A stretch of DNA of 64,000 bases, from positions 4,650,001 through 4,714,000 of the forward strand of contig NZ_CP048397.1 in NCBI RefSeq assembly GCF_010384365.1. Reading direction: 5' to 3'. Positions 26,346-34,443 of the stretch are shown piece after piece. The notes beneath the pieces are model-generated. The model did not search any database and was not told the DNA's origin. It was given only the letters and a program-made list of their open reading frames with translations. The translations under genes were made by a program, and so were the position numbers. Position 1 is the stretch's first letter. Each line of letters begins with the position of its first letter. Source of the stretch: Streptomyces sp. S4.7 (GTDB taxonomy: Bacteria; Actinomycetota; Actinomycetes; Streptomycetales; Streptomycetaceae).

Positions 26346-26603
26346 TTCGGCTCGCTGGACGATCTGGTCCGGGCCGCCGCCGACGCCGGCTTCGCCCCGC
26401 TGCGTACGACCGTCGCCGACCAGCGCGAATGGGACGTCTTGGAGTCCAGCGGCCGGGCCGGCTGGGGCGAGCGCTGGGCCCTGGAGAACCCGGACCATCC
26501 ACTGCGCGCGGACGCCCGCGCCACCGCCGCCCGGCACCGGGAGGGCTATCACGGCGGCTACCGGGGTTACCTCGGCTTCGCGTATCTCGTCCTCGGCGTC
26601 TGA
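26346..26603 (+). pseudogene. SAM-dependent methyltransferase, C-terminal remnant
   Basis: In the third forward frame, from just after a stop at 26343 to the TGA at 26601, 85 codons read like the end of a small class I methyltransferase: LDDLVRAAADAGFAPL, then VADQREWDVLE, RWALENPDHP and GGYRGYLGFAYLVLGV. No start codon or SAM-binding N-terminal half exists upstream, where the Uma2 remnant lies. Family assignment is from recognition of the C-terminal pattern only. Confidence 0.55.
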
Positions 26604-26695
26604 CACCCTCCCGGATACGGCACAATTCCCAGTCACAGCAAGGAAGTTCACCCAACAGGATCCACGGGTGCGGGGCGGGGAAGGCGGCATTCGGC

Positions 26696-27961
26696 GTGAC
26701 GGTGCAAGTGGTGGGACAAGGCACCCACGGCGGGGGCTGTACCTGCGGGAACTGCCCGGTCGGTGCTCCCGAGGGGCATCGGCTGGCGGTCGCCGCGTTC
26801 CACGCCAAACGGGAGGAGTTCGCGGCCGGACACGGCCTGCCCGCCGCGCTCGCCCACTCCCCGGGCGCGTCCCGGCAGTGGGTGTCCGACGAACTCACCC
26901 AGTCCGCGCGCGCCGTCGCCGACCGCAGCCGCGAGGCGGGCGAGGCATGGCTGCTGGCCGTCTGGCGGCACACGCTGATCGTGGTGTGGGGAGGCCTCGC
27001 GGTGTTCGCGCTCGCGCTGGCCGGGACCGCGATCGGCGCGGGCTGGAGCGTCGCCCGTACGGCGGGGCTCGTCGCCGCCCTCGCCGTCGCCGGACTGCTG
27101 ACCGGCGCGGCCAGGCTGCACCGTACGCGCGGCGGGCTCCTCGCCCCGGTCATCGGCGAGGACAACCGGCTGTCGACCTCCCGCACCGTCGCCTCCGCGT
27201 GGGTGCTGCTGCTCGTCTTCGCCGTGCTGGTGCTCGCGCTCCAGCTCGCCGGCGCGTCCGACCACGGGACCCGCGACGAACTGATCGCCGGGCTCGAACT
27301 CGCCCGTGGCGCGGGCATGTTGACCGTGCTTGCCGTGGTGTGCGCGATCGCCGTCGTCGTCCGCCGCGTGGTGGGCGTACGCGTCGCCGACCGGCGCCTG
27401 CAGAAGGTACGGGCCGAGCGTCCGCGCCTCGCCGACCTGCTCTGCGACGACGCCGGGCGCGGCAGCTTCGCCGACGTCCAGTACACGCTGGTGACGGCCG
27501 TCGCCGTGCTCTTCTCGGCCGTACGCCTGGCCCGCCGCCCCGAGCAACTGCCCGACCTGCCGTGGGCGCTCGCCCTGCTGGTGACGGTCTCCGCCGCGAC
27601 GTACTTCGCGGCGAAGTGGGCGGAGTGCGGCCGTCCGGTGGTGCTGTCGGTCGTCCGGGCCAGGGAGGCCGGGGACTTGGACGCGCCGATCCGTACCGGT
27701 GACGACATCGAGATCCGGGGGACGGGCTTCGTGCCGCCCGGCGCGGGCACGCCGGACCGGCTCGGCGCGATGGTCGTACGGATCGGGCCCGTCCATGTCC
27801 ACGTACCGCTGATCCCGGTCCCCGGCGGCTTCCGGAACCCGTCGGACACGGTGCTCACCGTGCCCGTGCCGGTGGACGTCGAGCCCGGACGCCTCGACGT
27901 GCAGGTCGTGACGGCCGCCGGCGTCGAGACGAACCGGATGTCCATCGACGTCCTGGACTGA
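26696..27961 (+). CDS. Membrane protein with N-terminal Cys motif and C-terminal beta domain, unknown function
   Basis: 421 residues from a GTG at 26696, downstream of GGGGAAGG; the start is uncertain because the frame is open far upstream. The N-terminus holds GGGCTCGNCPVG, three closely spaced Cys that could bind metal. Four or five transmembrane helices span roughly 90-300. The last 95 residues (from about GDDIEIRGTGFVPP) look like an Ig/TIG-type beta sandwich ending PGRLDVQVVTAAGVETN. It has its own upstream space after the degraded genes, and DoxX follows after 120 bp on the same strand. I do not recognise a family. Confidence 0.75.
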   Translation: MTVQVVGQGTHGGGCTCGNCPVGAPEGHRLAVAAFHAKREEFAAGHGLPAALAHSPGASRQWVSDELTQSARAVADRSREAGEAWLLAVWRHTLIVVWGGLAVFALALAGTAIGAGWSVARTAGLVAALAVAGLLTGAARLHRTRGGLLAPVIGEDNRLSTSRTVASAWVLLLVFAVLVLALQLAGASDHGTRDELIAGLELARGAGMLTVLAVVCAIAVVVRRVVGVRVADRRLQKVRAERPRLADLLCDDAGRGSFADVQYTLVTAVAVLFSAVRLARRPEQLPDLPWALALLVTVSAATYFAAKWAECGRPVVLSVVRAREAGDLDAPIRTGDDIEIRGTGFVPPGAGTPDRLGAMVVRIGPVHVHVPLIPVPGGFRNPSDTVLTVPVPVDVEPGRLDVQVVTAAGVETNRMSIDVLD

Positions 27962-28081
27962 CCTGCCGGGCCCGGAGGCATCCGCTGAGCGCGAGCTGCG
28001 TCCCATCCGTATGCATGTACGAGGCACGCGGGCACAATCAAGCTCTGCGAGCGACGTGGGCGGCGGAAAGGCAGGCGCGCG

Positions 28082-28600
28082 ATGGCGCACGGATACCGGA
28101 CAGACACCTTCGGGACGATCGGCGGTGAGGGGCAGGGCTGGAAGGACACGGCGACGAGGTACGCCCTGGTGCCGCTGCGGATCTTCCTCGGAGTGACCTT
28201 CATATACGCCGGACTCGACAAACTCACCGACGGCGCCTTCATGTCGGCGACCGGGCCCGGCTCCGTCGGCGAGCTGATGAGGAGCGTGCGCGACAACTCC
28301 GCCGTTCCCGCGCTCGTCGACCTCTCCCTCAAGAGCCCCGAGGGCTTCGGTTACGCCATCGGCATCGGCGAGGTGGCCGTCGGCCTCGGCACCCTCGTCG
28401 GGCTGCTGGCCCGGCTCGCGGCGTTCGGCGGCGCGCTGATCTCACTGAGCCTGTGGCTGACCGTGAGCTGGCAGACGGAGCCCTACTACTACGGCAACGA
28501 CCTCGCCTACCTCATGGCCTGGCTGCCGCTCGTGCTCGCCGGCGCCTCGGTGCTCTCCCTGGACGCGGCCCTGGCCGACCGACGGCGCCGGATGCGGTAG
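28082..28600 (+). CDS. DoxX family membrane protein
   Basis: 172 residues with four transmembrane helices. The DoxX hallmark is VPLRIFLGVTFIYAGLDKLT near residue 30, followed by a periplasmic-side segment and GYAIGIGEVAVGLGTLVGLL. A Trp/Tyr-rich turn (SWQTEPYYYGNDLAYL) is typical of the actinobacterial branch. DoxX proteins are linked to quinone or thiosulfate redox and to oxidant resistance, but the role here is unknown. The last 94 bp overlap the 3' end of the convergent gene at 28507-28770. Confidence 0.85.
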   Translation: MAHGYRTDTFGTIGGEGQGWKDTATRYALVPLRIFLGVTFIYAGLDKLTDGAFMSATGPGSVGELMRSVRDNSAVPALVDLSLKSPEGFGYAIGIGEVAVGLGTLVGLLARLAAFGGALISLSLWLTVSWQTEPYYYGNDLAYLMAWLPLVLAGASVLSLDAALADRRRRMR

Positions 28601-28770
28601 TCCACCAGCGAGACGGCGGAGGCCAGACACAGGCCGCCGCAGATGATCGGGACCATCACGAACCAGGGGGCGTCCCACCAGCCCCCCGCGTCACCGGCGA
28701 AGACGGTGGCCGCGCCCAGCACGGCCAGGCCGGCCACCAGCTTGCCCGGTTTGAACTCATGCAGCGGCAC
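28507..28770 (-). CDS. Small two-helix membrane protein, function unknown
   Basis: 87 residues. Two transmembrane helices (about 10-26 and 36-56) flank a GGWWDAPWF loop, and the C-terminal tail is basic (YRIRRRRSAR). Its ATG overlaps the last 14 bp of the PspC gene upstream, so it is translationally coupled to it. It may be a partner or accessory of that protein. Its 3' end overlaps DoxX by 94 bp in antisense. Confidence 0.7.
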   Translation of the reverse strand: MPLHEFKPGKLVAGLAVLGAATVFAGDAGGWWDAPWFVMVPIICGGLCLASAVSLVDYRIRRRRSARAASRESTEAPASTSGSQAMR

Positions 28771-30067
28771 GGGTCACCTCCACCTGTCCGACGCCGACTT
28801 CGAGCCGGATGTCCAGTGTGCCCGCGGGCTTCACGCCCTTGGGCGGGGCCACCGTACGCGTCCGCTCCTGTGCGGGGGAGAGATCGATGTCGTTCGGCGG
28901 CTCGCCGGGGAGCCGGATGTCGCCGAGCCCCGCCTCCGCGTGGACCTTCAGGGTCACGTCGCGCGGCACGACGACCTTCAGCTTCCCGGCGCCGACCTCC
29001 GCCCTCGTACGGAGGGTGTCGCCCGCCGGGACGCCGACGGCGGTCAGGTCGAGCTTCCCGACCCCGGTGCCCAGCTCGTACACCGGCGCCACCGACGCGA
29101 CGGCCGCCGGACTCCAGGTCGTGCGGACCCACTGCGTGCCGATGTCCTTCGGGATGGCCGCCGAGCCCGCGAGCAGCCCCGCGGTGACGACGGTGAGGAA
29201 GATCGTGCCGAAGCCCGTACGTCCCAGGAAGGCGCTCACCGCGAGCCCGAGACCGAACACACCCAGCGCGGCGGCGAGGCCGGTCTGGAGGCTCGTACCG
29301 AGCGGCTGGGAGTCCCACGACAGCCTCAGCGCGACGCCGCCGGCGAGCAGCGCCAGCAGGAAGACCCGCCCGCCGATCCCGCGCGGTCCCTGCCGCCCGC
29401 AGGAGTGCCCGGACGACTTCCGCCCGCCCGCGCCCCGGCGCTTGGAGCCACGCCGCGCGTCGTCGGCCTCGTCGTCCGGACCCCACAGATACCCGGACGG
29501 TGACGGGTGACCCGTCGTACCGTCCTTGACGATCGGGTCGCGCCACCACGACGGACTGCCCGGCGTCGGCGGCGCCTTCGTCTCCGGGGGCGCCTCGGCC
29601 ACCGCCGCCGCCGTCCCCGGGTCGAGCGGGCCGCCCTCCTGCGCGGTGGTGTACCGCCGCTGCGACCAGACCGCCGCGCCGATCGTGGCGATCGACAGCA
29701 GCGTGGCGAAGCCCAGCGTCTCGCCGTTGTTGAGCATCGACAGGAACAGACCGCAGCCCACGAGCGCGAGCAGCACGGCGATCAGGGAGGCGCCGTCGAC
29801 GCGGCCCGACAGCAGCCGGCGCAGCTCGTTGTCGTCCTCGCCGTCGAGCGGGACGAGCAGCCAGGCGAAGCCGTAGAAGATCAGGCCGATCCCACCGGTC
29901 AGCGTGAGCACGACGATGACGATCCGGAAGATGACCGGGTCCAGGTCGCAGTAGCGCCCCAGCCCGCCGCAGACGCCCGCCACCACCTTCTGCCGCGGCG
30001 CGCGCACCAACTGAGGAGGCCGCGGCTGCGGCGGCTGCGTCGAGGTGTGCGGGGCGGACTGAGTCAT
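28757..30067 (-). CDS. PspC-domain membrane protein with C-terminal beta-solenoid-like region
   Basis: 436 residues from the ATG at 30067. A Pro/Gln-rich start leads into a PspC domain at about 20-75 (KVVAGVCGGLGRYCDLDPVI, then FYGFAWLLVPLDG). Further transmembrane helices lie near 95-145 and 230-320. The C-terminal 110 residues repeat short beta units (GVGKLDLTAVG, GAGKLKVVVP, GLGDIRLPG, GVGQVEVT), as in LiaF/toastrack-like domains. It is divergent from a PspC-containing histidine kinase, suggesting the two sense envelope stress together; the link is inferred from context. Confidence 0.88.
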   Translation of the reverse strand: MTQSAPHTSTQPPQPRPPQLVRAPRQKVVAGVCGGLGRYCDLDPVIFRIVIVVLTLTGGIGLIFYGFAWLLVPLDGEDDNELRRLLSGRVDGASLIAVLLALVGCGLFLSMLNNGETLGFATLLSIATIGAAVWSQRRYTTAQEGGPLDPGTAAAVAEAPPETKAPPTPGSPSWWRDPIVKDGTTGHPSPSGYLWGPDDEADDARRGSKRRGAGGRKSSGHSCGRQGPRGIGGRVFLLALLAGGVALRLSWDSQPLGTSLQTGLAAALGVFGLGLAVSAFLGRTGFGTIFLTVVTAGLLAGSAAIPKDIGTQWVRTTWSPAAVASVAPVYELGTGVGKLDLTAVGVPAGDTLRTRAEVGAGKLKVVVPRDVTLKVHAEAGLGDIRLPGEPPNDIDLSPAQERTRTVAPPKGVKPAGTLDIRLEVGVGQVEVTRAAA

Positions 30068-30233
30068 GGCTCCATGGTGACCGCCCGTCCGCCCGGTCTC
30101 CACCCGTGCCGACCCTGGCCCGTCCCTGATATTCCGCCGGGGCCGGCCGGGGGGTGTCAGGGTCGTTCTCGGGGCCGCTCTCAGGGCGCAGCCCTGATGC
30201 CACGGCCCGCGCCGCCGTGTGACCATCAGTGGC

Positions 30234-31604
30234 ATGCCGGTCGCCACGCCAACCCCGCCCCCGTCGTCCTCCTCGTCGTCCTCGGGCGCGGGGCCGTCGA
30301 GCGCGCCCCGGAGCAGGAGCCGGGCGTCGGGGACGGCACCGGGGGCCGACGAGCAGCCCCTGCGCAAGCTCTACCGCAGCGCGGACGGCAGACTGCTCGG
30401 CGGCGTCGCACGCGGGCTCGCGGGCCATCTGGGGCTGCCGGTCGGCTGGGTGCGCCTCGTCTTCCTGGCGCTGTTCCTGGCGCAGGGGCTCGGGGCGTTG
30501 CTGTACGCCATCTTCTGGATCGTCGTGCCGCTCGGCGTGGGCGGCACCCCCACCGAGACGCGCCCGCTCTTCGAGACGACGGGCGACGGGCGGCGGCGGC
30601 TCCGCAAGCCCGACCGGGGACAGACCTTCGCGATCATCGCCCTGTTCGTCGTCGGGACCGTCTTCGTCGCCAGCGCCGACCTGGGGCGCGGCGGGGCGGG
30701 CAACTACATCTGGCCGACGCTGCTCATCGGCGCCGGCGTCGTCCTGGTGTGGCGCCAGGCCGACAACGCCCGCCGCGCCCAGTGGGCCTCGCTCTCGACG
30801 GACAGCAGGCGCCGCAGGATATTCCAGATCGCGCGCGGGCTCGCCGGTGTCGCCCTCGTCGGCATGGGGCTGACCGTCTTCATGGTCGTACGCGGCTCGG
30901 CGGCCCAGCTCGGCAACGTCCTGACGGCGGCCATCGCCGTCGTTGCCGGAGTCGCGCTGCTCGCCGGCCCCTGGCTCGTGCGGATGACCCAGGACCTGTC
31001 CGACGAGCGCCTGATGCGCATCCGCGCCCAGGAACGCGCCGAGGTCGCCGCGCACGTCCACGACTCCGTCCTGCACACGCTCACGCTGATACAGCGCAAC
31101 GCGGACGACGGCGGCGAGGTCCGGCGGCTCGCCCGCGCGCAGGAGCGGGAGCTGCGTGCCTGGCTCTACAAGCCCGAAGGCACCGGCAAGGACGAGGAGA
31201 ACGAACCCGACACCCTCGCCGAGGCCGTGAAGGCGACCGCCGCCGAGGTGGAGGACTACCACGGAGTCCCCATCGAGGTCGTGGTGGTCGGCGACTGCCC
31301 GCTCGACGAGAAACTGGCCGCACAGATGCAGGCAGCACGCGAGGCAATGGTGAACGCCGCCAAGTACGGTGGCGAGGGAGGCGCCGTGCAGGTCTACGCG
31401 GAGGTCGAGGGCCGGACGGTCTTCGTCTCGGTACGGGACCGCGGGCCCGGGTTCGATCTGGACGCGGTGCCCGACGACAGGATGGGCGTACGGGAGTCGA
31501 TCTTCGGCCGGATGGAACGCAACGGCGGTACGGCGAGGGTGCGTTCGGCGCCCGACGGGGGCACGGAAGTGGAGCTTGAGATGGAGAGGGCGGCGGACGC
31601 ATGA
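30234..31604 (+). CDS. PspC-domain sensor histidine kinase
   Basis: 456 residues from the ATG at 30234; a GTG at 30219 is an alternative, and neither has a clear Shine-Dalgarno sequence. After a Ser/Pro-rich start comes a PspC domain (about 46-105: LRKLYRSADGRLLGGVARGL). Four to five transmembrane helices follow, then a HisKA_3 helix with the phospho-His in VAAHVHDSVLHTL. The HATPase domain has AREAMVNAAKYG and RDRGPGFDLD. Its partner regulator overlaps by four bases (ATGA), and the divergent gene encodes another PspC protein. Probable cell-envelope stress system resembling LiaRS/VraSR. Confidence 0.9.
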   Translation: MPVATPTPPPSSSSSSSGAGPSSAPRSRSRASGTAPGADEQPLRKLYRSADGRLLGGVARGLAGHLGLPVGWVRLVFLALFLAQGLGALLYAIFWIVVPLGVGGTPTETRPLFETTGDGRRRLRKPDRGQTFAIIALFVVGTVFVASADLGRGGAGNYIWPTLLIGAGVVLVWRQADNARRAQWASLSTDSRRRRIFQIARGLAGVALVGMGLTVFMVVRGSAAQLGNVLTAAIAVVAGVALLAGPWLVRMTQDLSDERLMRIRAQERAEVAAHVHDSVLHTLTLIQRNADDGGEVRRLARAQERELRAWLYKPEGTGKDEENEPDTLAEAVKATAAEVEDYHGVPIEVVVVGDCPLDEKLAAQMQAAREAMVNAAKYGGEGGAVQVYAEVEGRTVFVSVRDRGPGFDLDAVPDDRMGVRESIFGRMERNGGTARVRSAPDGGTEVELEMERAADA

Positions 31605-32320
31605 CCGGCACCAGCGGGACGACCGGCACGAGCGGCGACGGCGGGGGAGAGGCCGGGGGCAGGCGGGTGCGGGTGGTGCTGGTCGACGACCACCGGATGT
31701 TCCGCACCGGTGTCCAGGCCGAGATCGGGCAGACCGCGACCACGGGCGTGGAGGTCGTCGGCGAGGCCGCCGACGTCGACCAGGCGGTCACGGTCATCAC
31801 CGCCACCCGCCCCGAGGTCGTCCTGCTCGACGTCCACCTCCCCGGCGGCGGCGGGGTGGAGGTTCTGCGCCGCTGCGCGCCGCTGATGGCGGCGGCCGAG
31901 GATCCGGTGCGCTTCCTGGCGCTGTCGGTGTCCGACGCGGCGGAGGACGTGATCGGCGTGATCCGCGGCGGTGCGCGCGGCTATGTCACCAAGACGATCA
32001 CCGGCACGGACCTGGTGGACTCGATCTTCCGGGTCCAGGACGGCGACGCGGTCTTCTCGCCGCGGCTGGCGGGCTTCGTACTCGACGCATTCGCGTCGAC
32101 GGACGCGCCGCCGGTGGACGAGGACATGGACCGCCTCACACAGCGCGAGCGCGAGGTGCTGCGGCTGATCGCGCGCGGCTACGCCTACAAGGAGATCGCG
32201 AAGCAGCTCTTCATCTCGGTGAAGACGGTCGAGTCGCACGTCTCGGCGGTGCTGCGCAAGCTACAGCTCTCCAACCGCCACGAACTGACCCGGTGGGCGA
32301 CGGCGCGCAGGCTGGTGTGA
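31601..32320 (+). CDS. LuxR-type response regulator, partner of the PspC kinase
   Basis: 239 residues. The receiver domain (about 22-145) has D29/D30 and the phospho-acceptor D77 (VVLLDVHLPG). The C-terminal HTH reads TQREREVLRLIARGYAYKEI, then SVKTVESHVSAVLRKL. The first 20 residues are Gly/Thr-rich. The start overlaps the kinase stop, so the two are translated together. This is the last core gene before the defence island. Confidence 0.93.
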   Translation: MTGTSGTTGTSGDGGGEAGGRRVRVVLVDDHRMFRTGVQAEIGQTATTGVEVVGEAADVDQAVTVITATRPEVVLLDVHLPGGGGVEVLRRCAPLMAAAEDPVRFLALSVSDAAEDVIGVIRGGARGYVTKTITGTDLVDSIFRVQDGDAVFSPRLAGFVLDAFASTDAPPVDEDMDRLTQREREVLRLIARGYAYKEIAKQLFISVKTVESHVSAVLRKLQLSNRHELTRWATARRLV

Positions 32321-32381
32321 GCGTCCGGTAGGCGCGCCCGCGATCACGCGGATACTCTGTGCGCGACGAGAGGAGGACGGC

Positions 32382-33635
32382 ATGCTGCTGAGATTCCGCG
32401 CGGCGAACGTACGGTCGCTGCGGGACGAGCAGGAGCTGTCCTTCGTCGTACCGCAGGGTGAGGAGTCGGACGTCGCGCGGACGGTCGAGCTGTCGGACGG
32501 GAAGCGGCTCCAGGTCTATCCGCTCCTCGGAATCTTCGGCGCGAACGCCTCAGGCAAGTCCAATTTGATCTTCGCCCTGAGGAAGATGCGCGAAGCCGTC
32601 CTCAGCTCCTACGCGCAATGGACTTCGTACCAGGGCATCCCCCGCGAGGTGTTTGCGCTCGATCCGAAGGCCGCCGCGGAAAGCACCTTCTACGAAGCCG
32701 ACTTCGTGCTCGAAGACGGCGTGCGCTGGACGTACGGCTTCGAGCTGGGTGACAGACGGGTCGAGGCCGAGTGGCTGCACGCCTACCCGAAGGGGCGACG
32801 GCAGGTCTGGCTCGACCGCGACGCCACCCGTCCAAGCGTTTTCGACTTCCCCGGTGAGCGGATCCAGGACCGCGCACTCCTCGCCCGTACCACCCGGCCG
32901 GACGCCCTGCTCCTCTCCCGTGCGGCCAACGACAACCACCCTCAACTCACCCGTATCTACAGCTGGTTCCAGCAGAACCTCTGGGACGTCACCCCTGAGA
33001 CGGAGATCGCGCAGCGTGAGGCGTTCACGGCCCGCCAACTGCTCGACGCGGACTCCAGGGAACGCGTCGAGGAGCTGCTGCGCGTCGCCGATCTGGGCAT
33101 CACGGGAACCGAGGTGGAAGAGCAGCCGGGCAAGGCGCCCGTCGTGCGTCTGCTGCACGCGGGCGGCAGCGAGGATCCAGTCTCCCTCGACTGGAAACGT
33201 GAGTCCTTCGGCACCCGCTCCTGGTTCGCACTGATCGGCCCTCTCCTCCTCGCTCTGGACAACGGGGCGGTCCTGCTGATCGACGAACTGGATGCCAGTC
33301 TGCACCCCCGCTTCGCGGCCGAGGTCGTACGCCTCTTCCAGGCACCCTGGTCGAACACCAAGGGCGCACAACTCGTCTTCACCTCTCACGATCCCTCGCT
33401 GCTGTCCTCGCCCCGAGGCGGTCGGCAGCTGGAACCGGGCCAGATCTGGCTCACGGAGAAGGACAAGCGCGGCACCACCGAGATCTACCCGCTGAGCGAC
33501 GTGGAACCGGGAGAGGAAGAAGACCTCACGGACTCCTACCTCGCGGGCGCGTTCGGGGGCGTACCGAAAATGACCGCAGGACAGATCGGGCGCAAGCTGC
33601 TGGCAGCGGGGATAGGGGAGGCGGAGCGGTCCTGA
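32382..33635 (+). CDS. rloA: RloA-like AAA/ABC-type ATPase (defence)
   Basis: 417 residues; the ATG follows GAGGAGG. It is an ABC-type ATPase of the AAA15/AAA21 group: LRFRAANVRSLRDEQELSF at the N-terminus, Walker A GANASGKSN at about 53-61, a signature-like ESFGTRSW, Walker B AVLLIDELDASLHP near 300 and the H-loop FTSHD. It overlaps the rloB start by one base. RloA and RloB were first named as extra genes linked to type I restriction loci, as here. The ATPase-plus-TOPRIM-like arrangement recalls the PARIS and OLD-type antiphage systems. A TACTCT -10-like hexamer lies about 30 bp upstream. Confidence 0.8.
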   Translation: MLLRFRAANVRSLRDEQELSFVVPQGEESDVARTVELSDGKRLQVYPLLGIFGANASGKSNLIFALRKMREAVLSSYAQWTSYQGIPREVFALDPKAAAESTFYEADFVLEDGVRWTYGFELGDRRVEAEWLHAYPKGRRQVWLDRDATRPSVFDFPGERIQDRALLARTTRPDALLLSRAANDNHPQLTRIYSWFQQNLWDVTPETEIAQREAFTARQLLDADSRERVEELLRVADLGITGTEVEEQPGKAPVVRLLHAGGSEDPVSLDWKRESFGTRSWFALIGPLLLALDNGAVLLIDELDASLHPRFAAEVVRLFQAPWSNTKGAQLVFTSHDPSLLSSPRGGRQLEPGQIWLTEKDKRGTTEIYPLSDVEPGEEEDLTDSYLAGAFGGVPKMTAGQIGRKLLAAGIGEAERS

Positions 33636-34351
33636 TGGCGAGGGACAGGGGGAGAGACAATCCGGGGCGTACGAAGAGGCAACGGCCCGAGGAGCGTCCG
33701 CGCGAGGTGTACGTCCTCACCGAGGGCGAGGTCACGGAGCCGGAATTCGTCCAGTACGTCCGTGATCACGGGATCGCGGCCCACCAGGACCACAAGATCG
33801 AGATCATCTTCAAGAACCTGACCGCACCGTCCAAGCGCCGCAAACCGCTGCCGCTGGTGGAAGAGGCCATCCCGTACGTCGCATCGGCCGAGCGCGCGGC
33901 GCGGAAGGCCAAACTGACGGAGGGCGACTGGAACTGGCCGCAGGTCTGGTGTCTCTTCGACCGCGACCGGCACGAGGAGATCCCGACCGCCTTCGCCCGC
34001 GCGAAAAGGGCCCGCGTGAGGATCGCGTACTCACACCCTTGCTTCGAACTGTGGCGACTCCTCCACTACCAGAACTACACCAGCACCTTCGGCGGCGTCT
34101 GTGACAGCGCGGCGGACCGCCTCAAGGCGCAGCCCGGCTTCGCGCAGACGTACGGACCCACCATTCGGAGTGTCTCTCCCGAAACGGCGAAGCATGTGAT
34201 GCCGAAGCAGCTCAAGGACAGGTACGACAACGCCCGCAAGTTCGCCCAGCAGTTGAACGCCAAGCACAGCGGCCCGGACCAGAACAAATGGGATCCGTAC
34301 ACCGACGTGTGGAGCTTCATCGAGGAAGGTCTCGACGTCGTCGGGTACTGA
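33635..34351 (+). CDS. rloB: RloB-like protein, TOPRIM-like nuclease candidate
   Basis: 238 residues. After a basic N-terminus the TOPRIM-type acidic motif appears as VLTEGEVTEPEF (about 28-39), and a DxD-like LFDRDRHEE follows near 110. A segment with aromatic residues, SHPCFELWRLLHYQNYTSTF, is diagnostic of RloB. In the family RloB is thought to be the effector controlled by the RloA ATPase. It ends 92 bp before hsdM. Function in defence is inferred from family and neighbourhood. Confidence 0.82.
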   Translation: MARDRGRDNPGRTKRQRPEERPREVYVLTEGEVTEPEFVQYVRDHGIAAHQDHKIEIIFKNLTAPSKRRKPLPLVEEAIPYVASAERAARKAKLTEGDWNWPQVWCLFDRDRHEEIPTAFARAKRARVRIAYSHPCFELWRLLHYQNYTSTFGGVCDSAADRLKAQPGFAQTYGPTIRSVSPETAKHVMPKQLKDRYDNARKFAQQLNAKHSGPDQNKWDPYTDVWSFIEEGLDVVGY

Positions 34352-34443
34352 CCACACGGCGTTGGCGCGTCTGATGAAGCCGTAGGCTTCCCGGTGGAAA
34401 ACCACCGGACGGGAAACAGTCGGACGCACAGGGAGTGCCATAC

